In this document: one piece after another, positions 1 to 5,587 of the stretch
Layout of the letters: each line of letters starts with the position of its first letter
Position numbering within the stretch: position 1 is the first letter of the stretch
Assembly: GCA_011523195.1 (NCBI GenBank)
Contig: WTHH01000112.1
Location: 1-5,587 of the forward strand
Length of the DNA stretch: 5,587 nt
Direction of reading: 5' to 3'
From: Verrucomicrobiales bacterium
GTDB taxonomy: Bacteria > Verrucomicrobiota > Verrucomicrobiia > Limisphaerales > UBA1096
Translations under genes and position numbers: made by a program
The notes under the pieces: model-generated
What the model saw: only the letters and a program-made list of their open reading frames with translations
What the model was told of the DNA's origin: nothing
The model's database searches: none

Positions 1-633
1 AACGAGTGTTTCCCAGCGGGAATCCCCCGGCAGCCAATTGCTCGACTGCAGGTCGGAGGCAATCCAGACCTCGGCGGTGCCGGCCTCGTTTTCGATGAGC
101 CAATCGAGCGCGGCCTGCAGCATGGCCGGGATGTCGGCGGCGGTATCGGTCGGCTGGGTGCCAGGCAGCTCCGCGAGCGAGGCTACCGAGACCGTCTCCG
201 GCTTGCGCGTCGCGCTGTCGATTAGAATGAGGTGACTGTTGTTTTCGAACTCACCAGCGGCCGAGGCTATCAGCTTGAGCGCGTACTCGCGGCGGGACTC
301 GTTCGTGCCGGCAACGCGCGACTCCATGCTGGCGGAGCGATCGACGAGCAGCAGGATGGCATCCGGCGCGGCAGCCATCGCCCAGCCGAGCCAGCCACCG
401 ATGAGCGGCCGTGAGAGGAACAACAGCATCAGTAGCACGGCGAGGATGCGCATCGCGAGGATGAGCCAGTTTTTGATCTTGGAATGGCTGGTTGAGCTGC
501 GCGTGGCTGCGAGGAGAAACTGCATCGCCGCCCACTGCCTCGGCCGGTGCCGCATACGGTTGATCAGGTGAATGATCACCGGCAGCAGCACAAGGGGCAG
601 TCCCCAGAGGATGAACGGCTGGAGGAAAGTCAT
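1..633 (-). CDS. Membrane-anchored VWA protein with BatA-type N-terminus, partial (3' end outside window)
   Basis: Reading the minus strand from ATG at 633 gives 211 codons without a stop, running off the left edge, so only the N-terminal part is present. The protein begins MTFLQPFILWGLPLVLLPVI, typical of the BatA / aerotolerance N-terminal domain, with hydrophobic segments at about residues 5-24 and 55-78 separated by a basic stretch (RMRHRPRQ). A VWA domain follows: LLLVDRSASM gives a complete DxSxS metal site (D98, S100, S102), and VWIASD (D194) is the later acidic strand. Family members usually continue for several hundred more residues. Two helices should anchor it in the inner membrane with the VWA domain after them. 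The start lies 3 bases after the TGA of the DUF58 gene, so the two are very likely translated from one message. The exact role is unknown; BatA-type proteins are linked to MoxR ATPases in envelope or stress functions. Confidence 0.85.
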   Translation of the reverse strand, partial: MTFLQPFILWGLPLVLLPVIIHLINRMRHRPRQWAAMQFLLAATRSSTSHSKIKNWLILAMRILAVLLMLLFLSRPLIGGWLGWAMAAAPDAILLLVDRSASMESRVAGTNESRREYALKLIASAAGEFENNSHLILIDSATRKPETVSVASLAELPGTQPTDTAADIPAMLQAALDWLIENEAGTAEVWIASDLQSSNWLPGDSRWETLV

Positions 634-636
634 GCG

Positions 637-1534
637 TCAGCGTTTGCCGCGCCCGGCGCGTTCGGTCAGGAAATCCGCGAGCACCTTGTCATACGGCAGG
701 TCGGTGGTGACGCGGCGGTAGTCGGCGTTGAACTCGTGGCAATCGGTGCGTAGGCGTTCGAGGAAACGGTTGAGTTCCGTTTGGTACTCGGCGCGGATCG
801 TGGCCGGCTCGGTGACGATCGAGTGAGACCCCTCCATGTCCACGAAGCGCACCGGCCGGTCGAAGGTGAAATCCAGCTCCAGCGGGTCGAGCAGGTGGAA
901 CAGGGCAAGGTCGTGTTTTTGAAAACGCAGATGCTGCAGCGCATCGCGCAGCTCGGCCCCGTCACAAAAACAGTCGGACAAGATGATCACCAGCGCGCGG
1001 CGGCGGGCTTTCTCGGCTAACTCGTGCAGCAGGGGAATGAGCTGGGTCTCGCCCTTGGGCTGCGCTTGGCCAAGCGAGTCGAGAATCAACTGTAGGTGCG
1101 AAGCGTTACGGCGCGGCGGGATCTCGGTGTTGTCGTTCGCGTTGACGTGTACCAGCCCGGCGGCGTCGCCCTGATTGATAACGAGGTAGCTGAGCGTCGC
1201 GGCCAAGCGCTTGGCGTAGTCGAACCGTGTGCCGTGCGTACCCTCGAACGCCATCGAGCCGCTGCAGTCGAGCACGACGTAACAGCGGAGATTCGTCTCG
1301 GCCTCAAACTCCTTAAGGTAGTAGCGGTCGGTGCGGGCGAACACGCGCCAGTCGAGTCGGCGGATGTCGTCGCCCGGCACGTAATTGCGGTACTCGGCGA
1401 ACTCGACACTGGAGCCGCGGTGCGGGCTGCGATGGTGGCCGGACACCGTGCCCTCCATTGGGAACCGCGCCAGCAGCGGCTGGCCCATGAGCCGGCCGAC
1501 GACGTCAGCTTCAATCAGCGGTTGCGTGCTCTCT

Positions 1535-1542
<8 letters not shown>
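637..1542 (-). CDS. DUF58 family protein with VWA-like metal site
   Basis: This 301-residue protein carries the DUF58 signature in order: HHRSPHRGSSVEFAEYR (residues 36-52), YVPGDDIRRLDWRVFART (54-71) and KEFEAE (77-82). A VWA-like fold follows with MIDAS residues DCSGSM (D92, S94, S96), a candidate T166, and ALVIILSD (D190). No transmembrane helix is evident, so it is probably cytoplasmic or peripheral. DUF58 proteins are encoded next to MoxR ATPases and are thought to be their partners or adaptors. The start is GTG at 1542, overlapping the end of the MoxR gene by 8 bases, which suggests translational coupling. A downstream in-frame Met (residue 19) would cut into the conserved N-terminus, so the GTG is preferred. 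No Shine-Dalgarno sequence is visible. Length is normal for the family and all key motifs look intact. Confidence 0.9.
1063..1076. repeat. 14-bp perfect palindrome CGCTTGGCCAAGCG inside the DUF58 gene
   Basis: CGCTTGGCCAAGCG is its own reverse complement. The identical 14-mer recurs at 3127-3140, in the small exported-protein gene. Here it encodes part of LGQAQ. It belongs to a wider family of TTGGCCAA-centred palindromes in this window. Confidence 0.5.
1202..1215. repeat. 14-bp perfect palindrome GCCAAGCGCTTGGC inside the DUF58 gene
   Basis: GCCAAGCGCTTGGC is a perfect palindrome made of the same half-sites as CGCTTGGCCAAGCG but in the opposite order. Its core CCAAGCGCTTGG recurs exactly at 4811-4822. 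Confidence 0.45.
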
Positions 1543-2590
<1,048 letters not shown>

Positions 2591-2667
2591 TTTAAAAATT
2601 GATGATTCGGAGGCGAGCCTGACTTGTCGGGGATTCCTGTATAATCAGGCGCAATTGCTGTTCTCAG
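2591..2667 (-). promoter_or_regulatory. Upstream region of the MoxR operon, weak promoter candidate
   Basis: This 77-base gap separates the small exported-protein gene from moxR on the same strand. Read on the minus strand, a weak sigma-70-like pair is possible: CTGAGA (plus positions 2662-2667) and TATACA (2638-2643) with an 18-base spacer, 4 of 6 matches each. An inverted repeat, GCCTGA at 2617-2622 and TCAGGC at 2645-2650, encloses a smaller one, CCTG/CAGG at 2636-2649. No T-rich tract follows, so this is not a convincing terminator, and read-through from the upstream gene is possible. A better TATAAT is on the plus strand (2640-2645), but no plus-strand gene follows it and it has no good -35. 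No Shine-Dalgarno sequence precedes the moxR ATG; the leader there is A/T-rich. Confidence 0.25.
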
Positions 2668-3204
2668 TTATTTAACCGGTCGTCTAGCGAAGGCCGCGCT
2701 GCCGCGACCGAACGAAGTTATATTGAAAAACTCCCATCCGTCTTTGCCGAAGGCGTTCATCTCTTCCTCCAACGCCACGCGGCTGTCGCCAAAGATGGAC
2801 TTGTACTCCCACTTCACCGGCGTCGTAGACTGGGCCGCCTTTTTGGCAGCGTCGCCCTGCAGGGCGACCAATTCCTTCAGCAGGCCCGTGGCTGCTTCGG
2901 AGTCGTCCGCCTGACCGGAGAGAGTCTTGGCCAGTGCCTCGGTGTTTTCATTCAGGTCGGTCAACTGGCTGGCGACGGACTTGAGCGACTTGTCCCTAGC
3001 GTTGCCGTCGGTGGACTTTTCCAGGTTGGCCAAGTACTCCGAGATCTTGGCCAAGCCAGCGACCACCTGGTCGAGCTTGGCCAATACCGAGCCCAGATCC
3101 GGGCCGGCAGCGGGAGCACTATCCTCCGCTTGGCCAAGCGCAGACGGTGAAATGATCCCAAGAGCGAGTCCAAGGCAAACTACGGAAAGGGTCGAAATTT
3201 TCAT
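2668..3204 (-). CDS. Small exported protein: signal peptide, coiled coil, DUF4177-like C-terminus
   Basis: From ATG at 3204 the product is 178 residues. An in-frame TTG at 3213 would add three (MKF), but the ATG gives a cleaner signal peptide: MKISTLSVVCLGLALGIISPSALG, with likely cleavage at ALG|Q. The middle (about residues 35-110) is rich in heptad-like Leu, Ala, Lys and Glu (for example AKLDQVVAGLAKISEYLANL) and is probably an alpha-helical coiled coil. The C-terminus has WEYKSI, then MNAFGKDGWEFFNI, ending AFARRPVK. This matches the usual DUF4177 pattern of EYK, a helix with GWE, and a final KRP-like strand. It should act outside the cytoplasm. I cannot assign a function. It lies 77 bases upstream of moxR on the same strand and could be co-transcribed; its start faces the ankyrin gene. 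Confidence 0.8.
   Translation of the reverse strand: MKISTLSVVCLGLALGIISPSALGQAEDSAPAAGPDLGSVLAKLDQVVAGLAKISEYLANLEKSTDGNARDKSLKSVASQLTDLNENTEALAKTLSGQADDSEAATGLLKELVALQGDAAKKAAQSTTPVKWEYKSIFGDSRVALEEEMNAFGKDGWEFFNITSFGRGSAAFARRPVK
3127..3140. repeat. 14-bp perfect palindrome CGCTTGGCCAAGCG inside the exported-protein gene
   Basis: This is an exact copy of the 1063-1076 palindrome. It falls at the junction after the signal peptide (GQAED region). A shorter relative, CTTGGCCAAG, is at 3046-3055, and the TTGGCCAA core also occurs at 3026-3033 and 3077-3084. Some of these reflect repeated Leu-Ala-Lys/Asn codons in the coiled coil. Confidence 0.5.
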
Positions 3205-3321
3205 GAACTTCAAAATCGAGTCGCGGGAGCGTAGGCCAAGGCCAAGTCCGGTGCAAGGCCAGCCGAATCCGGCGATTTCGCTGGCCGATTAGGCCAAGTC
3301 CGTATAAATGGTGCGCGGCCG
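3205..3321. promoter_or_regulatory. Divergent intergenic region with direct repeats flanking a dyad
   Basis: This 117-base region separates two oppositely directed exported-protein genes and should hold both promoters. The 12-mer AGGCCAAGTCCG occurs twice (3239-3250 and 3291-3302) in the same orientation. Between them is an imperfect dyad: GGCCAG-C-CGAA (3257-3267) can pair with TTCG-CTGGCC (3277-3286), ten base pairs with one bulged C. The second direct repeat directly abuts the plus-strand -10 candidate. The layout resembles an operator region, but that is inference. I found no convincing promoter for the minus-strand gene. Confidence 0.4.
3303..3308 (+). promoter_or_regulatory. -10-like TATAAA before the ankyrin gene
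   Basis: TATAAA matches 5 of 6 positions of the sigma-70 -10 box and lies 13 bases before the ATG at 3322. A transcript starting the usual 6-8 bases downstream would have a leader of only about 6-8 bases. The -35 region is poor: CTGGCC at 3281-3286, 16-base spacer, about 3 of 6 matches, lying inside the dyad's right arm. That could mean activator dependence or a chance A/T match. Confidence 0.4.
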
Positions 3322-4809
3322 ATGCCTAGGATTTTCAGCCATATTTTATTCAGCCTGCCGCTCTGGTGGATTGCCTCCGCCCAGGCTGCGCCGGAGTTGC
3401 CGCTCTGGGCGGCTGCAAGTTGGCGCAACGACGTGGCCATCGTGAAGGCGCATCTCGCCGCCGGGACGAATGTGGATGAGGTTGATGACTGGACGGGTAA
3501 AGCCCCGCTCCACTACGCCGCCGAGTACGGCAACTTTGAGATTGCCGTGTTGCTGCTTGGGGCCGGGGCGAACGCCCGCCACATCGATCACGACAAGGCG
3601 ACGGCGCTGCACCACGCGGCCGTGGGTGGATTCGTGGATGTTGCTAGGCTGCTGCTGGCGCACGGTGCGGATATCAATGCAAAAGACAAGCGGGCCGAGA
3701 CGCCGATGGACGGTGCGGTGTTTTTTGGGCATACGAACGTCACCGACCTTCTCAAGGAATACTACGGTTTCTCACGCTACGAGCGCGGCAACCACTTCCT
3801 GCTCGAGGTCACTGCACTGGCACCCGGCTGGTACGGCTTTCTAAACAAGAAAATGAGGGTCGAGGCGCGTGAATTCCAGATCCTTGCCTCGGAGGACCTA
3901 ATCAATTGGCGCGCGATCAAGGTGCTGGACTTCAACGCGGAGACGCTCGTCTACAAGGACCCCAAGACTAGCAAGTACAGCCAGCGCTTTTTCAGAGTCG
4001 CCCCGTACACCGATCCCCCGTTAAAATCCTCGAACCTCATCGACATTCAGTACGAGTGGTTAGAGGCCAAGCCGATCAACGGCACTCTCGATGCCCTGAC
4101 CGGCGAGTGGCCGGTCAGTGAGATGGTGGCCAATCCCGGTTTCGAGGCCAAGGGCGACGGTCAGCGCGCCAAAGGAACCTACATCGTGGGCGGCACCACC
4201 TACGCGCAGTACGTCGAGGTTGGCGACGGCAAGTGGGAGGGTGTCAAAGATCACCGGATCATGATGGGTCTAGGTTGGAACCCTGACGGCCTCCTGTTGA
4301 CGATCGAGGTCGAGGACGACTTCCATCACCATACCAACAAGGACGCCACCGCCGGTGATTCGGTGAAAGTGTTGTTCACCAATGACGAGCGGAGCAGGGT
4401 GCTGGGTGAGTTTGCCTTTGCGCTGTCCGACCCGTTCCTCGCCACCGATTTTATTTACGACAAGGACCGACTGACCGATGAGGACGCACCGCAACGCGCC
4501 GGATTTGTGGAACAGATCACCGGCGACGCAGCGTTCAACGTCGTCATGCGGCGGAAACAAAAAACAATCGACCCCAGCACCGGCACCACGGTGTACGAGT
4601 TTTGGTTTTCTCCACAAACCCTCGGCGTGGCCAAGCTGAAGAAGGATCTGTACTTCGGCCTTGGAGTGGCGGTGGTCGATAGTGACCCGGATGCCCCCGG
4701 GCTGACCGGTTGGGCCGGTTGGGGGCCGGAGAGCGTGCTCTTCGAGGCCAAGCCGTCCGAGGCCGCCGCCGTGATCCTCACCGGCGACCCTGACGAAGGC
4801 GACGAGTAA
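3322..4809 (+). CDS. Exported ankyrin-repeat protein with CBM9-like C-terminal domain
   Basis: The 495-residue product starts with a signal peptide (MPRIFSHILFSLPLWWIASA, likely cleavage near AQA|AP at residues 20-24). Four ankyrin units follow: a degenerate one at about 27-57, canonical ones at 58-90 (KAPLHYAAEYGNFEIAVLLL) and 91-124 (TALHHAAVGGFVDVARLLL, HGADINAKD), and a shortened one at 125-147. Residues 184-227 (FQILASEDLINW to QRFFRVAP) match a segment I recall from many verrucomicrobial secreted proteins. The C-terminal part (about 247-490) resembles CBM9-like sugar-binding domains: GLLLTIEVEDDFHHH, GDSVKVLFTND, YEFWFSP and FGLGVAVVDSD, then a final strand AAAVILTGD. It ends in an acidic tail (DPDEGDE). 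It probably acts in the periplasm or at the cell surface, binding protein or polysaccharide. No catalytic domain is seen. The start has no Shine-Dalgarno sequence and sits close to a TATAAA. The CBM9 call is by pattern only. Confidence 0.85.
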   Translation: MPRIFSHILFSLPLWWIASAQAAPELPLWAAASWRNDVAIVKAHLAAGTNVDEVDDWTGKAPLHYAAEYGNFEIAVLLLGAGANARHIDHDKATALHHAAVGGFVDVARLLLAHGADINAKDKRAETPMDGAVFFGHTNVTDLLKEYYGFSRYERGNHFLLEVTALAPGWYGFLNKKMRVEAREFQILASEDLINWRAIKVLDFNAETLVYKDPKTSKYSQRFFRVAPYTDPPLKSSNLIDIQYEWLEAKPINGTLDALTGEWPVSEMVANPGFEAKGDGQRAKGTYIVGGTTYAQYVEVGDGKWEGVKDHRIMMGLGWNPDGLLLTIEVEDDFHHHTNKDATAGDSVKVLFTNDERSRVLGEFAFALSDPFLATDFIYDKDRLTDEDAPQRAGFVEQITGDAAFNVVMRRKQKTIDPSTGTTVYEFWFSPQTLGVAKLKKDLYFGLGVAVVDSDPDAPGLTGWAGWGPESVLFEAKPSEAAAVILTGDPDEGDE

Positions 4810-4810
4810 A

Positions 4811-4828
4811 CCAAGCGCTTGGCCAAGC
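4811..4828. repeat. Composite palindrome just after the ankyrin gene
   Basis: CCAAGCGCTTGGCCAAGC, starting one base after the TAA of the ankyrin gene, contains two overlapping perfect palindromes: CCAAGCGCTTGG (4811-4822) and GCTTGGCCAAGC (4817-4828). It is the only intergenic copy of a palindrome family seen elsewhere in the window. No T-tract follows, so it is not a normal intrinsic terminator, although it could slow polymerase or protect the 3' end. Confidence 0.5.
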
Positions 4829-4853
4829 TTACTCCAAAGGCCGGAAAAACCCT

Positions 4854-4882
4854 TTGACTTGGCGGAGGGGCGTCGCTAGGTT
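4854..4882 (+). promoter_or_regulatory. Sigma-70-like promoter of the leucine leader/leuA unit
   Basis: TTGACT (4854-4859, 5 of 6 to TTGACA) and TAGGTT (4877-4882, 3 of 6 to TATAAT) are separated by exactly 17 bases. Transcription would start about 6-8 bases downstream, around 4889-4891, at or next to the ATG of the short leader ORF, so that ORF would be leaderless or almost so. Only 26 bases lie between the downstream terminator and the leuA ATG, too little for a separate promoter, so this is the best candidate promoter for leuA. The start site is inferred. Confidence 0.55.
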
Positions 4883-4890
4883 GCGCCGCG

Positions 4891-4965
4891 ATGGCAAGTT
4901 TGAGCCTACGACTTTCGCTGCTGGGACTGGCGCTTTTGGGAAGCGTGCAGGCGGCTGAGGTTTAA
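4891..4965 (+). CDS. Putative leucine-rich leader peptide of leuA (24 residues)
   Basis: ATG at 4891 opens 24 codons closed by TAA at 4963-4965. The peptide contains SLSLRLSLLGLALL: eight leucines in 24 residues, at codons 4, 6, 8, 10, 11, 13, 15 and 16, using TTG, CTA, CTT and CTG. It sits between a good promoter and a strong terminator directly upstream of leuA, the position and composition expected for an attenuation leader peptide in which slow decoding of leucine codons reports scarce leucyl-tRNA. There is no Shine-Dalgarno sequence; the predicted transcript start almost coincides with the ATG, suggesting leaderless translation. Caveat: the peptide also looks like a Sec signal (arginine, hydrophobic core, VQA|A), so it could be the remnant of a lost exported protein. 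The RNA pairing and position favour the leader reading. Confidence 0.6.
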   Translation: MASLSLRLSLLGLALLGSVQAAEV

Positions 4966-5020
4966 ACTGGTGTCCATGAAGTTCGTAAACCCCGCTGCCC
5001 GAAAGGCGACGGGGTTTTTT
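4911..5020 (+). promoter_or_regulatory. Putative ribosome-mediated attenuator of leuA (segments 1-4)
   Basis: Four RNA segments can pair in competing ways. Segment 1 (4911-4922, within Leu codons 8-11) pairs with segment 2 (4950-4961): 11 of 12 positions, four of them G-U. Segment 2 (4950-4964) can instead pair with segment 3 (4986-4999): GGTTTA with TAAACC, six pairs, plus GGCGGC with GCTGCC, six pairs including one G-U, separated by a small internal loop. Segment 3 also forms the 5' arm of the terminator with segment 4 (5005-5017). A ribosome stalled on the leucine codons would cover segment 1, free segment 2 to capture segment 3, and permit leuA transcription. A ribosome reaching the stop codon (4963-4965) would cover segment 2, so the terminator forms. 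The pairing was done by eye; the mechanism is inference from the enteric amino-acid operon model. Confidence 0.55.
4987..5020 (+). terminator. Intrinsic terminator upstream of leuA
   Basis: AAACCCCG (4987-4994) pairs perfectly with CGGGGTTT (5010-5017). An inner GCC/GGC stem (4997-4999 with 5005-5007) is closed by a CGAAA loop, and the run of six T's ends at 5020. It lies 21 bases after the short leader ORF and 26 bases before the leuA ATG, so any transcript from the upstream promoter must pass it to express leuA. This placement is why it is read as an attenuator rather than as the end of an independent unit. Confidence 0.85.
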
Positions 5021-5046
5021 GTTAACTACCACGCATCAACGACGAC

Positions 5047-5587
5047 ATGAAAAAGAACCGAATCCTTATCTTTGACACGACACTCCGCGACGGTGAGCAG
5101 TGCCCTGGCGCCTCGATGACGCTTCGCGAAAAACTCGAGGTCGCCCGTCAACTGGCCCGACTGAAGGTGGACGTGATCGAGGGCGGTTTTCCCGTGATCA
5201 GCGATGGCGATTTTACTGCTGTCAGCACCATCGCCAGGGAGATCAAGGGGCCGATCATTGCCGGGCTGGCGCGATGCGTGCCGCGCGACATCGAGGCGGC
5301 CGGTAAGGCCGTGGCTCCTGCCGGTAAAAAAGGGCGCATCCATGTGTTTCTCGCGACTTCCAAACTGCACCGTGAGTTCAAGCTCGGCAAGGCGCAGAGC
5401 CAGATCATCAAGCTCGCTGTGGAGGGTGTGAAACGTGCGCGCAAACTTGTGGCCGATGTCGAGTTTTCTCCCGAGGACGGCTCCCGAACCGAACCGGATT
5501 TTCTCGCGGAGGTCTGCCAGGCGGTGGTCGATGCCGGGGCCACCACGGTCAATATTCCGGACACGGTCGGCTGGGCGGTGCCGGGCC
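5047..5587 (+). CDS. leuA: 2-isopropylmalate synthase, partial (3' end outside window)
   Basis: ATG at 5047 opens 180 codons to the window edge. LeuA condenses acetyl-CoA with 2-oxoisovalerate to give 2-isopropylmalate, the committed step of leucine synthesis, in the cytoplasm. The family signature LRDGEQ-x10-K is present (residues 13-29, with DTTLRDGEQCPGASM), followed by VIEGGFP (43-49), HVFLATSKLHREFKL (99-113), VEFSPEDGSRTEPDF (138-152) and ATTVNIPDTVGWAVPG (165-180). The ATS..H.E.KL and EDGSRT features favour LeuA over citramalate or homocitrate synthase. The metal-binding HxH motif and the C-terminal regulatory domain lie beyond the window. No Shine-Dalgarno sequence precedes the start, and a strong terminator ends 26 bases upstream, implying control by conditional read-through. 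Confidence 0.9.
   Translation, partial: MKKNRILIFDTTLRDGEQCPGASMTLREKLEVARQLARLKVDVIEGGFPVISDGDFTAVSTIAREIKGPIIAGLARCVPRDIEAAGKAVAPAGKKGRIHVFLATSKLHREFKLGKAQSQIIKLAVEGVKRARKLVADVEFSPEDGSRTEPDFLAEVCQAVVDAGATTVNIPDTVGWAVPG

Noticed and set aside
2640..2645. Plus-strand TATAAT as a promoter
   Set aside because: It has no acceptable -35 at 16-18 bases and points into the 3' end of a minus-strand gene with no plus-strand gene following.
3169..3204. Lipoprotein signal in the small exported protein (Cys in SVVCLG)
   Set aside because: The residues before Cys (S-V-V) do not fit a lipobox and the Cys sits within the hydrophobic core, so a signal peptidase I site at ALG|Q fits better.
4270..4826. Minus-strand ORFs opposite the CBM9-like region
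   Set aside because: They are antisense to a continuous, domain-bearing plus-strand gene and show no signal, motif or start context.
4835..4856. CAAAGG/CCTTTG hairpin as terminator of the ankyrin gene
   Set aside because: The stem is six pairs around a 10-base loop, has no following T-tract and overlaps the -35 of the leuA leader promoter.
4829..5032. Minus-strand ORF of 67 codons across the leuA leader region
   Set aside because: It runs antisense through the leader and terminator, shows no recognisable motif and is proline/arginine-rich as expected for a shadow frame in GC-rich DNA.

Overview
The window looks like a GC-rich chromosome of the Verrucomicrobiota (PVC group). The clearest lineage hint is a segment of the exported ankyrin protein (about residues 184-227: SEDLINW followed by QRFFRV). 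I recall that pattern as very common in verrucomicrobial secreted proteins. No start codon here has an obvious Shine-Dalgarno sequence, which also fits. The assignment is inference from memory, not a database result.

Layout. The left half (positions 1-2590, minus strand) is a tightly packed operon: a MoxR-family AAA+ ATPase, a DUF58 protein with a von Willebrand A (VWA) metal-binding motif, and a membrane-anchored VWA protein of the BatA type that runs off the left edge. Upstream on the same strand (2668-3204) lies a small exported protein with a coiled coil and a DUF4177-like C-terminus. Its start faces, across a 117-bp divergent region rich in repeats, a 495-residue exported protein on the plus strand. 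That protein combines ankyrin repeats, the lineage-typical segment and a C-terminal domain resembling carbohydrate-binding module 9.

The right end (4854-5587) is the most interesting part. It carries a sigma-70-like promoter, a nearly leaderless 24-codon ORF with eight leucine codons, a strong intrinsic terminator, and then, 26 bases later, the start of leuA (2-isopropylmalate synthase, first enzyme of leucine synthesis), which is cut by the window edge. RNA segments within and after the short ORF can pair in two mutually exclusive ways, protector/terminator or antiterminator. This is the arrangement expected of a ribosome-mediated leucine attenuator. The competing reading is that the short ORF is a decayed signal peptide, because it also looks like one.

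How the genes work together: the MoxR/DUF58/BatA-type set is a widespread chaperone-plus-VWA module acting at the membrane, with substrate unknown here. The leuA unit appears to be separately controlled by leucyl-tRNA supply. The divergent exported proteins have no assigned function.
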